DNA of 64,000 bases, taken from positions 1 to 64,000 of the forward strand of contig CAYRSS010000016.1 in the NCBI GenBank assembly GCA_964426945.1. Reading direction: 5' to 3'. The first letter of the stretch is position 1, and each line of letters starts with the position of its first letter. Source of the DNA: CAYRSS01 sp964426945. Its GTDB lineage: Bacteria > Planctomycetota > Phycisphaerae > UBA1845. The notes beneath the pieces were generated by a model that was not told where the DNA came from, ran no database searches, and saw only the letters and a program-made list of their open reading frames with translations. Positions 50,986-60,449 of this stretch are shown piece after piece. The position numbers and the translations under genes are program-made.

Positions 50986-51318
50986 CTTCCTTCCCTCCGG
51001 ACAACCAGGATGACTGGCAAGAGTGGCGGCGCGAGGGCCGCGTGATGTCCCCTCGTGTGGTTCTTCGCACGGTGCGCGGCGAAGTCAACCGCGACGCCGC
51101 ATCCCCGAGGTAACCGCCGCTCGCGCCGCGCGACGCGGCGTCTTATGGGGCGCCCGCGGCGACAGGTCCGATCAGCGGCGCGCCACCACGACAGTTTTTC
51201 CGCACAAAACGCGGGTATTGTGCCCGGTGCCGGCAGTGCGCCGTGGCGCCCGGCCACAGGTCGCTATACTACCGCCACCCGCCGGTGAAGGGCAACGCGA
51301 AAGGACGTGATCGAGCGG

Positions 51319-52371
51319 ATGTGGACGAAGTTTGACAACGTGCGGTTCGAGCCATTCGTCTGCGCGCTGCCCGAGCAGGTGGTCACGTCGGTGCAGATCG
51401 AACGCGAGCTTGCGCCGGTCTATGAGCGCTTCGGGCTGCACGAGGGGCGCATCGAGCTGATGACCGGCATCCGCGAGCGCCGCTTCTGGCCGGAAGGGTC
51501 GGTCCCCAGCGACGGCAGCACCCTCGCCGGCCGACAGGCGCTCGCCGCGGCGGGCGTCGCGGCCGAGGAGATCGACTTCCTGCTGCACACCTCCGTGTCG
51601 CGCGACTTCCTCGAGCCGGCCACCGCAGCCGTCGTGCACCACAACCTCGGCCTGCCCGACCGGGCGGGGTTCTTCGACATCTCCAACGCCTGTCTAGGGT
51701 TCGTCAGCGGCATCCTGACGATGGCCAACATGATCGAACTGGGCCAGGTGCGACGTGGGCTGATCGTGGCCGGGGAGAGCGGTGGCCAGCTCGTGCGGTC
51801 CACGATCCGTGAGCTGCTGTCGAACGCGGCGCTTACCAAGCAGGATCTCAAGCGGGCGTTCGCCTCGCTGACGATCGGCGCGGGGGCGGCCGCGGTGGTC
51901 ATGAGCCGGGCGGACGTGAGCACCAGTCGGCACCGTCTGGTCGGCGGGGTGGTCCGGGCGGCGACGCGGCACAACGAGTTGTGCCGCGGCAGCGCCGACA
52001 CGGGCTTCGCCGCGTCAGCCGGAATGACCATGAACACCGACGCCGAGACACTCCTCGTGAGCGGCTGCGAGCTGGCGGTCGAGGTGTTCCACGAGTTCGC
52101 CGCGGCGTCGGGCTGGTCGGCCGCGCAGATCGACCGGGCCTTTGCCCACCAGGTCGGGCTGGCCCACCGCGACCGGCTCTACGAGGCGATCGGCCTGCCG
52201 GTGTCGAAGGATTTCTCGACCTTCCCCTTCCTGGGCAACGTCGGCTCCGCCTCGGTGCCCATGACGCTCGCCCTGGGGCTGAAGGAGCGCCCGGCGGCGC
52301 CCGGCGAGCGGGTGGTGCTGATGGGCATCGGCAGCGGCCTCACTGCGGCGATGCTCGCCACGTCGTTCTGA
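51319..52371 (+). CDS. oleA: OleA-like thiolase (3-oxoacyl-ACP synthase III family)
   Basis: A 350-residue condensing enzyme. The nucleophile is C125 in FDISNACLGFVSG, and the His/Asn pair lies in FAHQVGLAHRD and FLGNVGSASVP. E99 in TSVSRDFLEPATA matches the unusual catalytic Glu that OleA borrows across the dimer, which sets it apart from FabH. OleA joins two acyl-CoA molecules head to head into a 2-alkyl-3-keto acid, the substrate of OleD. It lies about 15 kb from oleC-oleD and is not in their operon. ATG 51319 is chosen over a GTG four codons upstream. Confidence 0.88.
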   Translation: MWTKFDNVRFEPFVCALPEQVVTSVQIERELAPVYERFGLHEGRIELMTGIRERRFWPEGSVPSDGSTLAGRQALAAAGVAAEEIDFLLHTSVSRDFLEPATAAVVHHNLGLPDRAGFFDISNACLGFVSGILTMANMIELGQVRRGLIVAGESGGQLVRSTIRELLSNAALTKQDLKRAFASLTIGAGAAAVVMSRADVSTSRHRLVGGVVRAATRHNELCRGSADTGFAASAGMTMNTDAETLLVSGCELAVEVFHEFAAASGWSAAQIDRAFAHQVGLAHRDRLYEAIGLPVSKDFSTFPFLGNVGSASVPMTLALGLKERPAAPGERVVLMGIGSGLTAAMLATSF

Positions 52372-52466
52372 GCCGCGGCGGTGGCCGTGGTCTTCACATT
52401 TCCCGCTCGTATCACATGCTCCCGCATGTTCGCGTCTCTGCGGCTGAATCGTATGAACATGGGTGA

Positions 52467-52492
52467 GCGGCCCGGACAGCATGCCGGGCCGC
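52467..52492 (+). terminator. Terminator-like hairpin after oleA
   Basis: A 9-base stem GCGGCCCGG (52467-52475) with its complement at 52484-52492 and an 8-base loop. It has no T run, so termination is uncertain. Confidence 0.45.
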
Positions 52493-52653
52493 GGGTCCGA
52501 TAATCGGCGTCGCGCCTGGCGCGCGCCGCACCCGTGAAAGTCCTAATATGCGGGCTTCGGGCGGTCGATAGATACCCGCCGCCGCGCTTCGTCGTCGAAG
52601 GGCGGTGCGTGTGAGCTTGCGCCCCCGGGGCCGTACTTCGAGGAGGCCGTGCC

Positions 52654-53574
52654 TTGAATCCGCAGGTGATGGAAGTCATCAAGAACTCGGCGGCGGTACC
52701 CACGGTGCCGCAGGTCATCACGCGCGTGTTGCAGGTGATGCAGGACCCGAACTTCGACTACGCCGACGTGGTCAAGGCGATCTCGTCCGACGCCGGCGCG
52801 GTCAGCGAGATCCTGCGGCTCGCGAATTCGGCCTTTTTCGGCGTGCGCAAGAAGGTCGTCGCACTCCGCCAGGCGCTCACCCTCCTGGGTCCGCGACGGA
52901 CGCGCTCGCTGCTGCTGGGCCGCTACCTGGTCGACTCGCTCAACAGCCGCCACGTAGACGGCGTGGACATGGGTTATTTCTGGCGGCGTTCGCTGACCTC
53001 CGGCGTGCTCGCCTCGAACATCGCCGGCAAGGTCGCCCCGAAGGTCCGCGAGGAATGCTTTATCGCGGCGCTGCTGGCCGACATCGGCATGATCGTCCTG
53101 ACCCAGGCGCTGCCCGCGCGGTATGCCCCGATCATGGCCCAGTACACCCCCAACGGTCGGTTCGTCCCGCGCGAGAAGGAGCTTGAGGCCGTCAGCGCGA
53201 CGCACCCCGAGGTCTCCGCGATGATCCTGGGCCACTGGTCGCTGCCTGATCAGATCACCACGGGGGTCAATCTTCATCACTCCGCCAAGCCGGGCGACAC
53301 CGAGGCGGGGCAGATCGCGCGGATCATCACCGCGTCGGACATGATCGCCAAGCTGCTCTGCGAAGTGCCTGATACGACGGAGATTCCGCAGATCTGCGCT
53401 GAGGCGTCGAGCGTGTCGCGCATCGATCCGGGTTCGCTCGCGTCGCTGCTGACGACTGTCGAAGCCGAGATCGAGGAGCTTGCGGAAATCCTGCGGATCG
53501 ACGTGATCAAGAGCGACGCCTACGCGATGATCGCCCGCACGATCCAGGACCAGCTCACACAGCCGTCGGCCTGA
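52654..53574 (+). CDS. HDOD-domain protein, TTG start
   Basis: A 306-residue cytoplasmic signalling protein consisting of one HDOD domain (about residues 10-210: LPTVPQVITRVLQVM-like start, VVKAISSDAGAVSEILRLANSAFFG, LRQALTLLG, FIAALLADIGMIVL) and a helical C-terminus. HDOD proteins lack HD phosphodiesterase residues and act in signal transduction, often in motility or stress regulation. A TTG start at 52654 has AGGAGG seven bases upstream; the first ATG is five codons further on. A flagellin gene lies downstream, though separated by a terminator. Confidence 0.87.
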   Translation: MNPQVMEVIKNSAAVPTVPQVITRVLQVMQDPNFDYADVVKAISSDAGAVSEILRLANSAFFGVRKKVVALRQALTLLGPRRTRSLLLGRYLVDSLNSRHVDGVDMGYFWRRSLTSGVLASNIAGKVAPKVREECFIAALLADIGMIVLTQALPARYAPIMAQYTPNGRFVPREKELEAVSATHPEVSAMILGHWSLPDQITTGVNLHHSAKPGDTEAGQIARIITASDMIAKLLCEVPDTTEIPQICAEASSVSRIDPGSLASLLTTVEAEIEELAEILRIDVIKSDAYAMIARTIQDQLTQPSA

Positions 53575-53601
53575 GCCTTCGTTTCATCCAGCACAGCATC
53601 C

Positions 53602-53634
53602 GGCGGGCGCCTTGCGGCGTCCGCCTTCTTTTTT
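53602..53634 (+). terminator. Rho-independent terminator after the HDOD gene
   Basis: GGCGGGCGCC and GGCGTCCGCC form a hairpin with a 4-base TTGC loop and are followed by TTCTTTTTT. Confidence 0.85.
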
Positions 53635-54239
53635 CCGGCCCGGCGCGGCCCGCGCAGCCGCCACAACCGCGCGCACCGCGACACGCCCTCCAGCCGGCGC
53701 AACCTCCTTCTGCCGCGATACGACCGTCAGTTCGGCGCGGATCGATCCGCCCGGCACGCCCGGATCATCCCCTCTGCGCGGAAAAATCATGCCGGATCGC
53801 TGCGACCGTCAGGCGACCAGGTTCCGATAACATCGCGCCCGAAGGGGTCCGGATGGGCTTCAATAGCGGTCTTTGCCCGATCCGGGCTCATTATCGTCCC
53901 TGCGCAGGCGCGCAGGTCCGGAGGAAGGGTCCGAATGAACTAAAGCCCGGAAATGCGCCGGACGATTTTGTGTGGTGACTCGGGACTGCAGGACGCCGGA
54001 TTTCGGTCCGGCTTATCGCGCAGTCAGGTTCTGCCAGGTCCGGAATGCCGCGGTGGTTTCCGGGCCCGGGTGGTGCGGTCGAAAGGCCGGCGACCCGAGG
54101 TGGTCCGAGCGAAGGAAAACAGAAAGTCAGCGCCCAGGTCGGGGCCCGTGTACTCGGCGACGGCGGATGGTAGTCCGCCCCGGTTCCACCTGCGGAAACA
54201 GCCAGGCCGACGCCCTGCCGTTTGGAGGCACGAACGCGA
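53635..54239. other. Flagellin upstream region, nothing firm recognised
   Basis: A 600-base spacer before flagellin. TAAA (53941) and GCCGGACG (53957) lie too close for a sigma-28 promoter, and no sigma-54 box was found. No gene was recognised. Confidence 0.45.
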
Positions 54240-55724
54240 ATGACTCGGATCAATACCAACGTTCAGTCACTCATCGCTCGCCGGACCCTGTCGAGCAACA
54301 ATGCGTCGCTCGAGCAGGCCCTCGGCCGCCTCAGCACCGGCCTGCGAATCAACTCCGGCAAGGATGATCCTGCCGGGTTGATCGCCTCGGAGTCGCTGCG
54401 GGCGAACCTGAACGCGACGACCGCCGCCATCGACAACGCGACCCGCGCCGACACGATCGTCGCGATCGCCGAAGGCGGTCTGCAGGAGATCAACTCGCTG
54501 CTGCTCGAACTCGAGTCGCTGGTCGGCCGCACCGCCAATGAGGGCGGCCTGACCGATGACGAGGTCGCGGCGAACCAGCTGCAGATCGACTCGATCCTCG
54601 CGTCGATCAACCGGCTGGCCGAGTCGGTGTCGTTCGGCGACAAGGCGCTGCTCAACGGCGAATTCGACTTCGTGACGTCGGGCGTCAACATCAATGAGTC
54701 GACCGGCGCCACCCTCGACCACCTCGACAAGGTGCAGGTCAACTCGGCCAAGATCGCCGCGGGCAGCTTCCGCCAGGTCAACGTCGAGATCGTTCAGCCT
54801 TCGACCATCGGTCTGATCAGCGCCACGCTGGCCGGCACGGACAGCTCGGGCGATCCCAACGGCACGCTCAACCAGGCCGTCACGATCCAGATCCAGGGTA
54901 CGCTGGGCTCAGACATCATCAGCTTTGCCTCGGGCACCAGCGCCGCCAACATCGTCGCGGCGATCAACGCCTCGAAGTCGCTGACCGGCGTGTCGGCGAC
55001 GGCCTCGGCCGCCTCGGGCGGTCCGGCGTCGGTCATCTTCCAGAGTACGGGCTACGGTTCGGACTCGTTCGTGTCCGTGTCCATCCTCGATAACGTGTCG
55101 GCGCTCGACATCGGCGGGGCCACGTCCCGCGCCGAGGGCACCGACGGCACGGTGACCGTCAACGGCAGCAACGGCATCGTGAAGGGCCTCGACGTGGCGG
55201 TCCGCACGGGCTCGCTCAGCGTCGATCTGACCCTGACCGACACGCTCAACAGCACCGCCGGCAACACGACCAGCTTCGAGGTGACCGGGGGCGGCGGCAT
55301 CTTCTCGATCGGCCCGGACGTGAACCTCATCAGCCAGGAGTCGATCGGCATCAAGCAGGTGTCGACGGCCAACCTCGGCACGCAGGGCACGGGCTTCCTG
55401 TCGTCGCTCCAGTCGGGACAGTCCAACGACCTGACGACCCGGAACTTCACGCTGGCCCAGCGCGTGGTCCGCGAGGCGATCGACCAGATCGCGAGCATGC
55501 GTGGACGGCTCGGCGCGTTCCAGAAGAACACGCTGACGACGACCATCAACTCGCTGAGCGTCGCCCGCGAGAACGTCACCGCCGCCGAGAGCGCCATCCG
55601 CGACGCCGACTTCGCGGTGGAGACGTCGCAGCTCACCCGGGCTCAGATCCTGGTGAACTCCTCGACGGTCTCGCTGCAGCTGGCCAACGCCCAGCCGCAG
55701 AACGTTCTCTCGCTCCTCGGCTAA
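54240..55724 (+). CDS. fliC: Flagellin
   Basis: A 494-residue filament protein. The N-terminal D0/D1 region is MTRINTNVQSLIARRTLSSNNASLEQALGRLSTGLRINSGKDDPAGLIASE. The C-terminal helix is NSLSVARENVTAAESAIRDADFAVETSQLTRAQILVNSSTVSLQLANAQPQNVLSLLG. The central domain (about residues 180-390) is Ser/Thr/Gly-rich and variable, with the ATIQIQGTLGSDIISFASGTS-type insert seen in planctomycete flagellins. GGAGG lies 11 bases before ATG 54240. A terminator follows. No chaperone, cap or regulator gene is adjacent. Confidence 0.96.
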   Translation: MTRINTNVQSLIARRTLSSNNASLEQALGRLSTGLRINSGKDDPAGLIASESLRANLNATTAAIDNATRADTIVAIAEGGLQEINSLLLELESLVGRTANEGGLTDDEVAANQLQIDSILASINRLAESVSFGDKALLNGEFDFVTSGVNINESTGATLDHLDKVQVNSAKIAAGSFRQVNVEIVQPSTIGLISATLAGTDSSGDPNGTLNQAVTIQIQGTLGSDIISFASGTSAANIVAAINASKSLTGVSATASAASGGPASVIFQSTGYGSDSFVSVSILDNVSALDIGGATSRAEGTDGTVTVNGSNGIVKGLDVAVRTGSLSVDLTLTDTLNSTAGNTTSFEVTGGGGIFSIGPDVNLISQESIGIKQVSTANLGTQGTGFLSSLQSGQSNDLTTRNFTLAQRVVREAIDQIASMRGRLGAFQKNTLTTTINSLSVARENVTAAESAIRDADFAVETSQLTRAQILVNSSTVSLQLANAQPQNVLSLLG

Positions 55725-55793
55725 TCGCAAAAACCCGTGCGGCGGCCCGATCCCCTCGCGGCGGGCCGCCGTCACGAACAGGCAACGAGCCAG

Positions 55794-55845
55794 CCGGCGC
55801 TCCTGCGGAAGTGACTTCCGTGGTCGAGCGCCGGTTCGCGTTTTT
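55794..55845 (+). terminator. Flagellin terminator
   Basis: CCGGCGCTC (55794-55802) pairs with GAGCGCCGG (55826-55834), with a second hairpin inside (GGAAGT-GACTTCC), followed by TTCGCGTTTTT. A further GC-rich inverted repeat lies at about 55740-55772. Confidence 0.75.
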
Positions 55846-56065
55846 ACGCATCGCCCGCGGGCCGGGCCTGTCGTGGGGTCGCCCTCGCGGCGCGTGAAGC
55901 GCGACACCACACGGGCCGCCCCGACCGCGGAATGTCAGGATGTGTCTGCGGGCTTGATTCCAAACGGGGACGCCGTTTCAACTTGCCCCACCTGTGAGGG
56001 CAACTTAGAATCCTGCAGGAACACCACGAAACACCCTGTCTTCTCGTGGGATTCGAGGCACGATC

Positions 56066-57763
56066 ATGAGCACCATCGGGGCGGGAAAGCTGGCACGGGC
56101 ATCGGTCGCGACGCGCTTGACGCGGGCGCTGGTCGTTCTGGCGGCTTTCGGGCTGGCACAGGTTCCGGCCGGGGCCTGGTCGCAGCCGGAGGCCGACCGC
56201 TCCGCCGAGGCGGAGGGCGCAGCCGCCGTGGCCATCTCCCCTTCGCCCGCCTCGCTGCGGCCCGGGGCGATCATCACGATCCACGATTCGCCCATCAGCG
56301 ACATCACCGTGACTTCGGTCAAGCGCCGGCTCGACGAGGCGCTGGCCCAGGGCGCGAAGGTCATCGTTTTCGAACTCGACACCCCCGGCGGATACGTCTC
56401 CAGCGCGATCGCCGTGGCCGACCTGATCAAGAACCTGCCGAAGGAGATCCGCTCCGTCGCCTGGGTGAACACGAACGCGCACTCGGGCGGGGCGATGGTC
56501 GCCGTGGCGTGCGACGAAATCGTCATGGCGCAGAGTTCGCGCATTGGCGACTCGCAGGTCATCCTCGGCTCGGTGATTCCCGGGGCGAGTCCCGAGGGCG
56601 TGTCTGATGAACTTAAGCCCAAGGCCAACACGCCGGTGGTCAACGAGTTTCTGGCCTCGGCCAGGCGCAACGGATACAGCGAAGTGCTCAGCCGGGCGTT
56701 CGTGCTGCCTGAGCTCGAGGTCTGGTGGCTCGAGAACACCGAGACCGGCGAGCGCGAGTTTGTGCTGACTGCCGAGAAGGAGCGCCGGCTGGGCAAGGCC
56801 GATGCGGCGGCGGATGGCGCCGACGCGTCCGGCGAACGGCCGGCGTCCAAGTGGAAGCTTGTTGAGACCTACTACGACGAGGTCGTCGAAGCGCAGCTCG
56901 ACGTCGCCCAGCCGGTGGTCGACAGCACGCTGCTGCTGGAGATGTCTGCCGGGCAGGCGATCGCGTTCGGCTTCTCCAAGGGAGTCGTTCGCAACGAGGG
57001 CGAGTTGAAGGAGCGCTACGGCCTCTCAGAGCTCTCGCGCTTCGTTCCCAACTGGTCGGAGAGTCTGGTCGACTTCATGACTTCGCCGGTCATTCGCGGC
57101 TTCCTGCTCGTGCTCATTTTGCTGGGGGCCTACGTGGAGTTTCACACCCCCGGCGTCGGTGTGCCGGGGCTGACCGCGCTGATCTGCCTCGCGGTGTTCA
57201 TCGGGGCGCCCTACCTGGGCGGCCTGGCCAACGTGTGGGAAGTGGCGTTCATCGTGCTCGGGTTTGTCCTGATCGCGCTAGAGCTGTTCGTGATTCCCGG
57301 CTTTGGCGTGGCGGGCATCAGCGGCATCCTGCTGCTGGTGGTGGGGCTGATCGCCTCGTTCGCCCCGGATGAGCCGGGGCGCTCCTTCCCGCTCTACATT
57401 CCGAGCCTGCCCGACACGACCGCGGCGCTGGGCACCGGGCTGCGGGCGGTGGTCGGGGCCATGCTCATCTCGCTGGTGGGCATGTTCATGCTCAGCCGCG
57501 TACTCCCTCAGACGCCGGGGCTGCGCAAGTTCATCCCCGCCAACCCGACACCCTCGGAAGTGCTCAGCGAGGATCCCTATCACGGCGTGGCCCGGGTGGG
57601 GGATGTCGGGCGCTGCGAGACCTCGCTGCGGCCCGCGGGCAAGGCGCGCTTCGGCTCGGTACTTGTGGACGTGGTCTCCGAGGGCGATCTGATCGAGCCG
57701 GGCAGCCGGGTCGAGGTGGTCGAGCGTCGGGGCAGCAAGGTCGTGGTCCGCGTCGTGGTGTAG
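56066..57763 (+). CDS. Long-form NfeD protein (ClpP-class serine protease plus membrane and OB domains)
   Basis: A 565-residue protein. A signal-like N-terminus leads to a ClpP-fold protease region (residues 65-300: VIVFELDTPGGYVSSAIAVADLI, then VNTNAHSGGAMVAVACDEIVM with the nucleophile-region Ser). Several membrane helices (about 350-480) and a C-terminal OB-fold NfeD domain (GVARVGDVGRCETSLRPAGKARFGSVLVDVV) follow. Such proteins act with flotillin/stomatin proteins in membrane microdomains. The gene is followed at 39 bases by a short NfeD gene and then a FloA gene, which supports that role. ATG 56066 was chosen. Confidence 0.9.
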   Translation: MSTIGAGKLARASVATRLTRALVVLAAFGLAQVPAGAWSQPEADRSAEAEGAAAVAISPSPASLRPGAIITIHDSPISDITVTSVKRRLDEALAQGAKVIVFELDTPGGYVSSAIAVADLIKNLPKEIRSVAWVNTNAHSGGAMVAVACDEIVMAQSSRIGDSQVILGSVIPGASPEGVSDELKPKANTPVVNEFLASARRNGYSEVLSRAFVLPELEVWWLENTETGEREFVLTAEKERRLGKADAAADGADASGERPASKWKLVETYYDEVVEAQLDVAQPVVDSTLLLEMSAGQAIAFGFSKGVVRNEGELKERYGLSELSRFVPNWSESLVDFMTSPVIRGFLLVLILLGAYVEFHTPGVGVPGLTALICLAVFIGAPYLGGLANVWEVAFIVLGFVLIALELFVIPGFGVAGISGILLLVVGLIASFAPDEPGRSFPLYIPSLPDTTAALGTGLRAVVGAMLISLVGMFMLSRVLPQTPGLRKFIPANPTPSEVLSEDPYHGVARVGDVGRCETSLRPAGKARFGSVLVDVVSEGDLIEPGSRVEVVERRGSKVVVRVVV

Positions 57764-57802
57764 AACCGCGCACCGTGAGCGTCGGGACTGGAACTTTCCA
57801 TC

Positions 57803-58294
57803 ATGGATGCCGTAGCGATTCTGACTCTACTCTACATCGTGGCTGTGCTGATTCTCGTGGCGGAGATCTTCATTCCCTCGCACGGAATCCTCACGGTCGT
57901 GGGCGTCGGCTTTCTGATCGCCGCGGTGTGGAAGACCTTCGAGTATGGCGACACCGCCGGGACCATCGCGATCCTGGCGAGCATTGTGTTTATTCCGACC
58001 TTCATGTATGTCTCGGTGAAGGTCTGGCACCGTACGCCGATGGGGCGGGCGATTTCGCCGCCCAATCCGGAGCTGACCGCCGCCGACAGCGGCGTGCCGC
58101 TCAAGGAGCTGGAGGCGCTGCTGGGTCGCAGCGGCCGCACGGTGTCGCCGCTTCGGCCCGTGGGGATCTGCGACTTCGCCGGTCGGCGGGTCTCCTGCGT
58201 GGCGGAATTCGGCGTGCTCGAGTCCGGCGTGGCGGTTCGGGCGGTCGGCCTCAAGGGCGGCACGGTCGCGGTCGCGCCGGACACGTCTGTGTAA
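57803..58294 (+). CDS. Short NfeD-like membrane protein
   Basis: A 163-residue protein with membrane segments (AILTLLYIVAVLILVAEIFIPSHGILTVVGVGFLIAAV, then IAILASIVFIPTFMYVSVKVW) and a C-terminal NfeD OB-like domain (GRSGRTVSPLRPVGICDFAGRRVSCVAEFGVLESGVAVRAV). It lacks a protease domain. It sits between the long NfeD and FloA genes, as often in NfeD-FloA units. Confidence 0.85.
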   Translation: MDAVAILTLLYIVAVLILVAEIFIPSHGILTVVGVGFLIAAVWKTFEYGDTAGTIAILASIVFIPTFMYVSVKVWHRTPMGRAISPPNPELTAADSGVPLKELEALLGRSGRTVSPLRPVGICDFAGRRVSCVAEFGVLESGVAVRAVGLKGGTVAVAPDTSV

Positions 58295-58393
58295 GTCTCG
58301 GGCCCCGCCGCGTCGCGGCCCGCGAAGTCAACCCGCGATCGGCGCCGGTCCGCGCCGGGTCGCGTTTCGGAACCGACCAGGAAAGGTGTTTCG

Positions 58394-59434
58394 ATGCCTC
58401 ATCACGGATTGATGCTGCTCGCCCAGATCCAGATCTCAACGATTGCCTGGATCGTGGGCGGCGTGGTTGCGCTGGTCATCCTGCTGATCCTCGCCCAGTT
58501 CTTCGGGCTCTGGCTTCAGGCTTTCATGAGCCGCGCGGGGGTGGGCTTCGCCGACCTGATCGGCATGCGCCTCCGCAAGGTTGATTCTTCGACGGTGGTC
58601 GTGGCGAAGATCCAGCTCGTCAAATCGGGCATTCACGACATCAGCGTCAACGACCTGGAAAGCCACTACCTGGCGGGCGGCCATGTCCGCAACGTGTCCC
58701 GGGCGATCATCGCTGCGAACCGCGCGAACCTCGATCTCGACTGGAAGCGCTCCTGCGCCATCGACCTGGCCGGCCGCGACATCCTCGACGCGGTCGCCAC
58801 GAGCGTGAATCCGCGCGTCATCGACGTGCCCAACATCGCCGCCGGTCGCGGGACGATCGACGCCGTGGCGAAGGACGGCATCCAGCTCAAGTGCAAGGCC
58901 CGCGTCACCGTGCGGACCAATATCAGCCAGCTCATCGGCGGTGCGACCGAAGAGACGATCATCGCCCGCGTCGGCGAGGGCGTGGTGTCGGCTATCGGCT
59001 CGGCCGACACGCACAAGCAGGTGCTCGAGAATCCGGACCGCATCAGCAAGGCCGTGCTGGCCAAGGGGCTCGACGCGGGGACGGCGTTCGAGATTCTGTC
59101 GATCGACATCGCCGATGTGGACGTGGGCGAGAACATCGGCGCCAAGCTCCAGGCGGACCAGGCCGAGGCCGACAAGCGCCGCTTCCAGGCCGAAGCCGAG
59201 AAGCGCCGCGCCGCCGCCATCGCCGTCGCCGCGGAGAACCGCGCCAAGATCGAAGAAAACCGGGCGCTCGTCGTGCTTGCCGAGGCGGAGGTGCCCAAGG
59301 CGATGGCCGAGGCGTTCCGCCAGGGCAACCTGGGCATCATGGATTACTACCGCATGCGCAACATCCAGGCCGACACCTCGATGCGCGAGATCATCGGTCG
59401 CGGCGGTGAAGGGGAAGGCACCAAGCCGTCCTAG
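58394..59434 (+). CDS. floA: Flotillin-like protein FloA
   Basis: A 346-residue membrane scaffold. One hydrophobic segment (residues 16-45) is followed by the FloA-type domain (LRKVDSSTVVVAKIQLVKSGI, VSRAIIAANRANLDLDWKRSCAIDLAGRDIL) and a helical tail (KLQADQAEADKRRFQAEAEKRRAAAIAVAAENRAKIEENRALVVLAEAEVPKAMAEAFRQG). It forms membrane microdomains that gather other proteins. The start is ATG 58394. The upstream NfeD genes are probable partners. Confidence 0.95.
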   Translation: MPHHGLMLLAQIQISTIAWIVGGVVALVILLILAQFFGLWLQAFMSRAGVGFADLIGMRLRKVDSSTVVVAKIQLVKSGIHDISVNDLESHYLAGGHVRNVSRAIIAANRANLDLDWKRSCAIDLAGRDILDAVATSVNPRVIDVPNIAAGRGTIDAVAKDGIQLKCKARVTVRTNISQLIGGATEETIIARVGEGVVSAIGSADTHKQVLENPDRISKAVLAKGLDAGTAFEILSIDIADVDVGENIGAKLQADQAEADKRRFQAEAEKRRAAAIAVAAENRAKIEENRALVVLAEAEVPKAMAEAFRQGNLGIMDYYRMRNIQADTSMREIIGRGGEGEGTKPS

Positions 59435-59515
59435 GCTTGAGGGTAGGCCCGCGGGGCGGCGGCTTCACGGGTCGGGCCGACATGGTTCGGACACGGTTTG
59501 TGGGAGTCGGCGCAG

Positions 59516-60223
59516 ATGGGCTCAGCAGTCACGCTGTTGATGCAGGCGGGCGACGGCCGCGGGTTTGATCTGTGGATCGGCCTGGCGATCGTGGCGCTGT
59601 CCGTCCTCGGTTCCATCGCGCAGAAGGCCATCCAGCACTTCGGCGGCAAAAAGGGCGAAGACAAGTCCGCCGAGCCGACGGCCAACGTGCCGCCCGTGGC
59701 CGCGCCGCCGCCGTGGAAGCCCGCGCGGCGTCCTTCGGCAGCGCCGCCGGCCCGTGCGATGCCGGATGTGCCCTCCGCCCGTCCCGCCGCGCCTCCTGCG
59801 GCCCGCGTGGAGACCGCGCCACCGGCGTGGCAACCCGCGCGGCCGGCGCCTCGCCCCGCGCCGCCGGTACCGCCGCCCGCGCAAGAGCCGGCCCATACCC
59901 TCCAGGATGTTCTCGGCCGCGTCGCGGAGACCCTGCGATCCAAACTGGAGCAGGACTCGTCCCGGGCCCCGGAGCCCGCCCCGCCGCAGCGCAAGCGTCG
60001 ACCTCCCAAGGCGCAGCGCCCGGCTGATGCGCCGCCTCCCCAGTCCTCACTGCGCGAGCAGGCGGATCGCGCCGCCGCGGCCGAGGCTGCGACGGTCGCC
60101 GCTGTCGAGTCGCCCTACGACTATGCTGCGGAACTTCGCCGGGGGGGGGGCGCTGCGATTCGAAGAGCCATCATCTACAGCGAGGTGCTCGGTCCCCCTC
60201 TCTCGCTGCGCGAACCGCAGTGA
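59516..60223 (+). CDS. Pro/Ala-rich membrane-anchored protein with G10 tract
   Basis: A 235-residue protein. One hydrophobic segment (FDLWIGLAIVALSVLGSIA) is followed by a long Pro/Ala/Arg-rich linker (about 60-190). The C-terminal end is AAIRRAIIYSEVLGPPLSLREPQ, which resembles a short conserved end seen in planctomycete proteins. A run of ten G (60141-60150) lies in the coding sequence just before this end; a one-base change would remove it. It follows floA, but the function is unknown. Confidence 0.72.
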   Translation: MGSAVTLLMQAGDGRGFDLWIGLAIVALSVLGSIAQKAIQHFGGKKGEDKSAEPTANVPPVAAPPPWKPARRPSAAPPARAMPDVPSARPAAPPAARVETAPPAWQPARPAPRPAPPVPPPAQEPAHTLQDVLGRVAETLRSKLEQDSSRAPEPAPPQRKRRPPKAQRPADAPPPQSSLREQADRAAAAEAATVAAVESPYDYAAELRRGGGAAIRRAIIYSEVLGPPLSLREPQ

Positions 60224-60449
60224 CGCCGGGCGCCGCATGGGCCGGGTCGCCGGTCCTCCGCACTGCCCACTATCATGTCCGCAATGAACCGCGTCTGTGT
60301 GGGCCGACGCTGCGCCTTCAACCGTCGCGTTGAGTCCCCCGGCGCGCTGGCCGCCCGTCGCCGGCGACGGTAAATCAGTCCGGTCGACTCACATGACGAC
60401 GTCCCACGCGGGGCGCCAGCTTGGCGTGCCACGGTGAGCCAGGGCATCG

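Noticed and set aside
53941..53970. A sigma-28 promoter for flagellin
   Set aside because: TAAA and GCCGGACG are present but only 12 bases apart rather than about 15, and the -10 box is a poor match.
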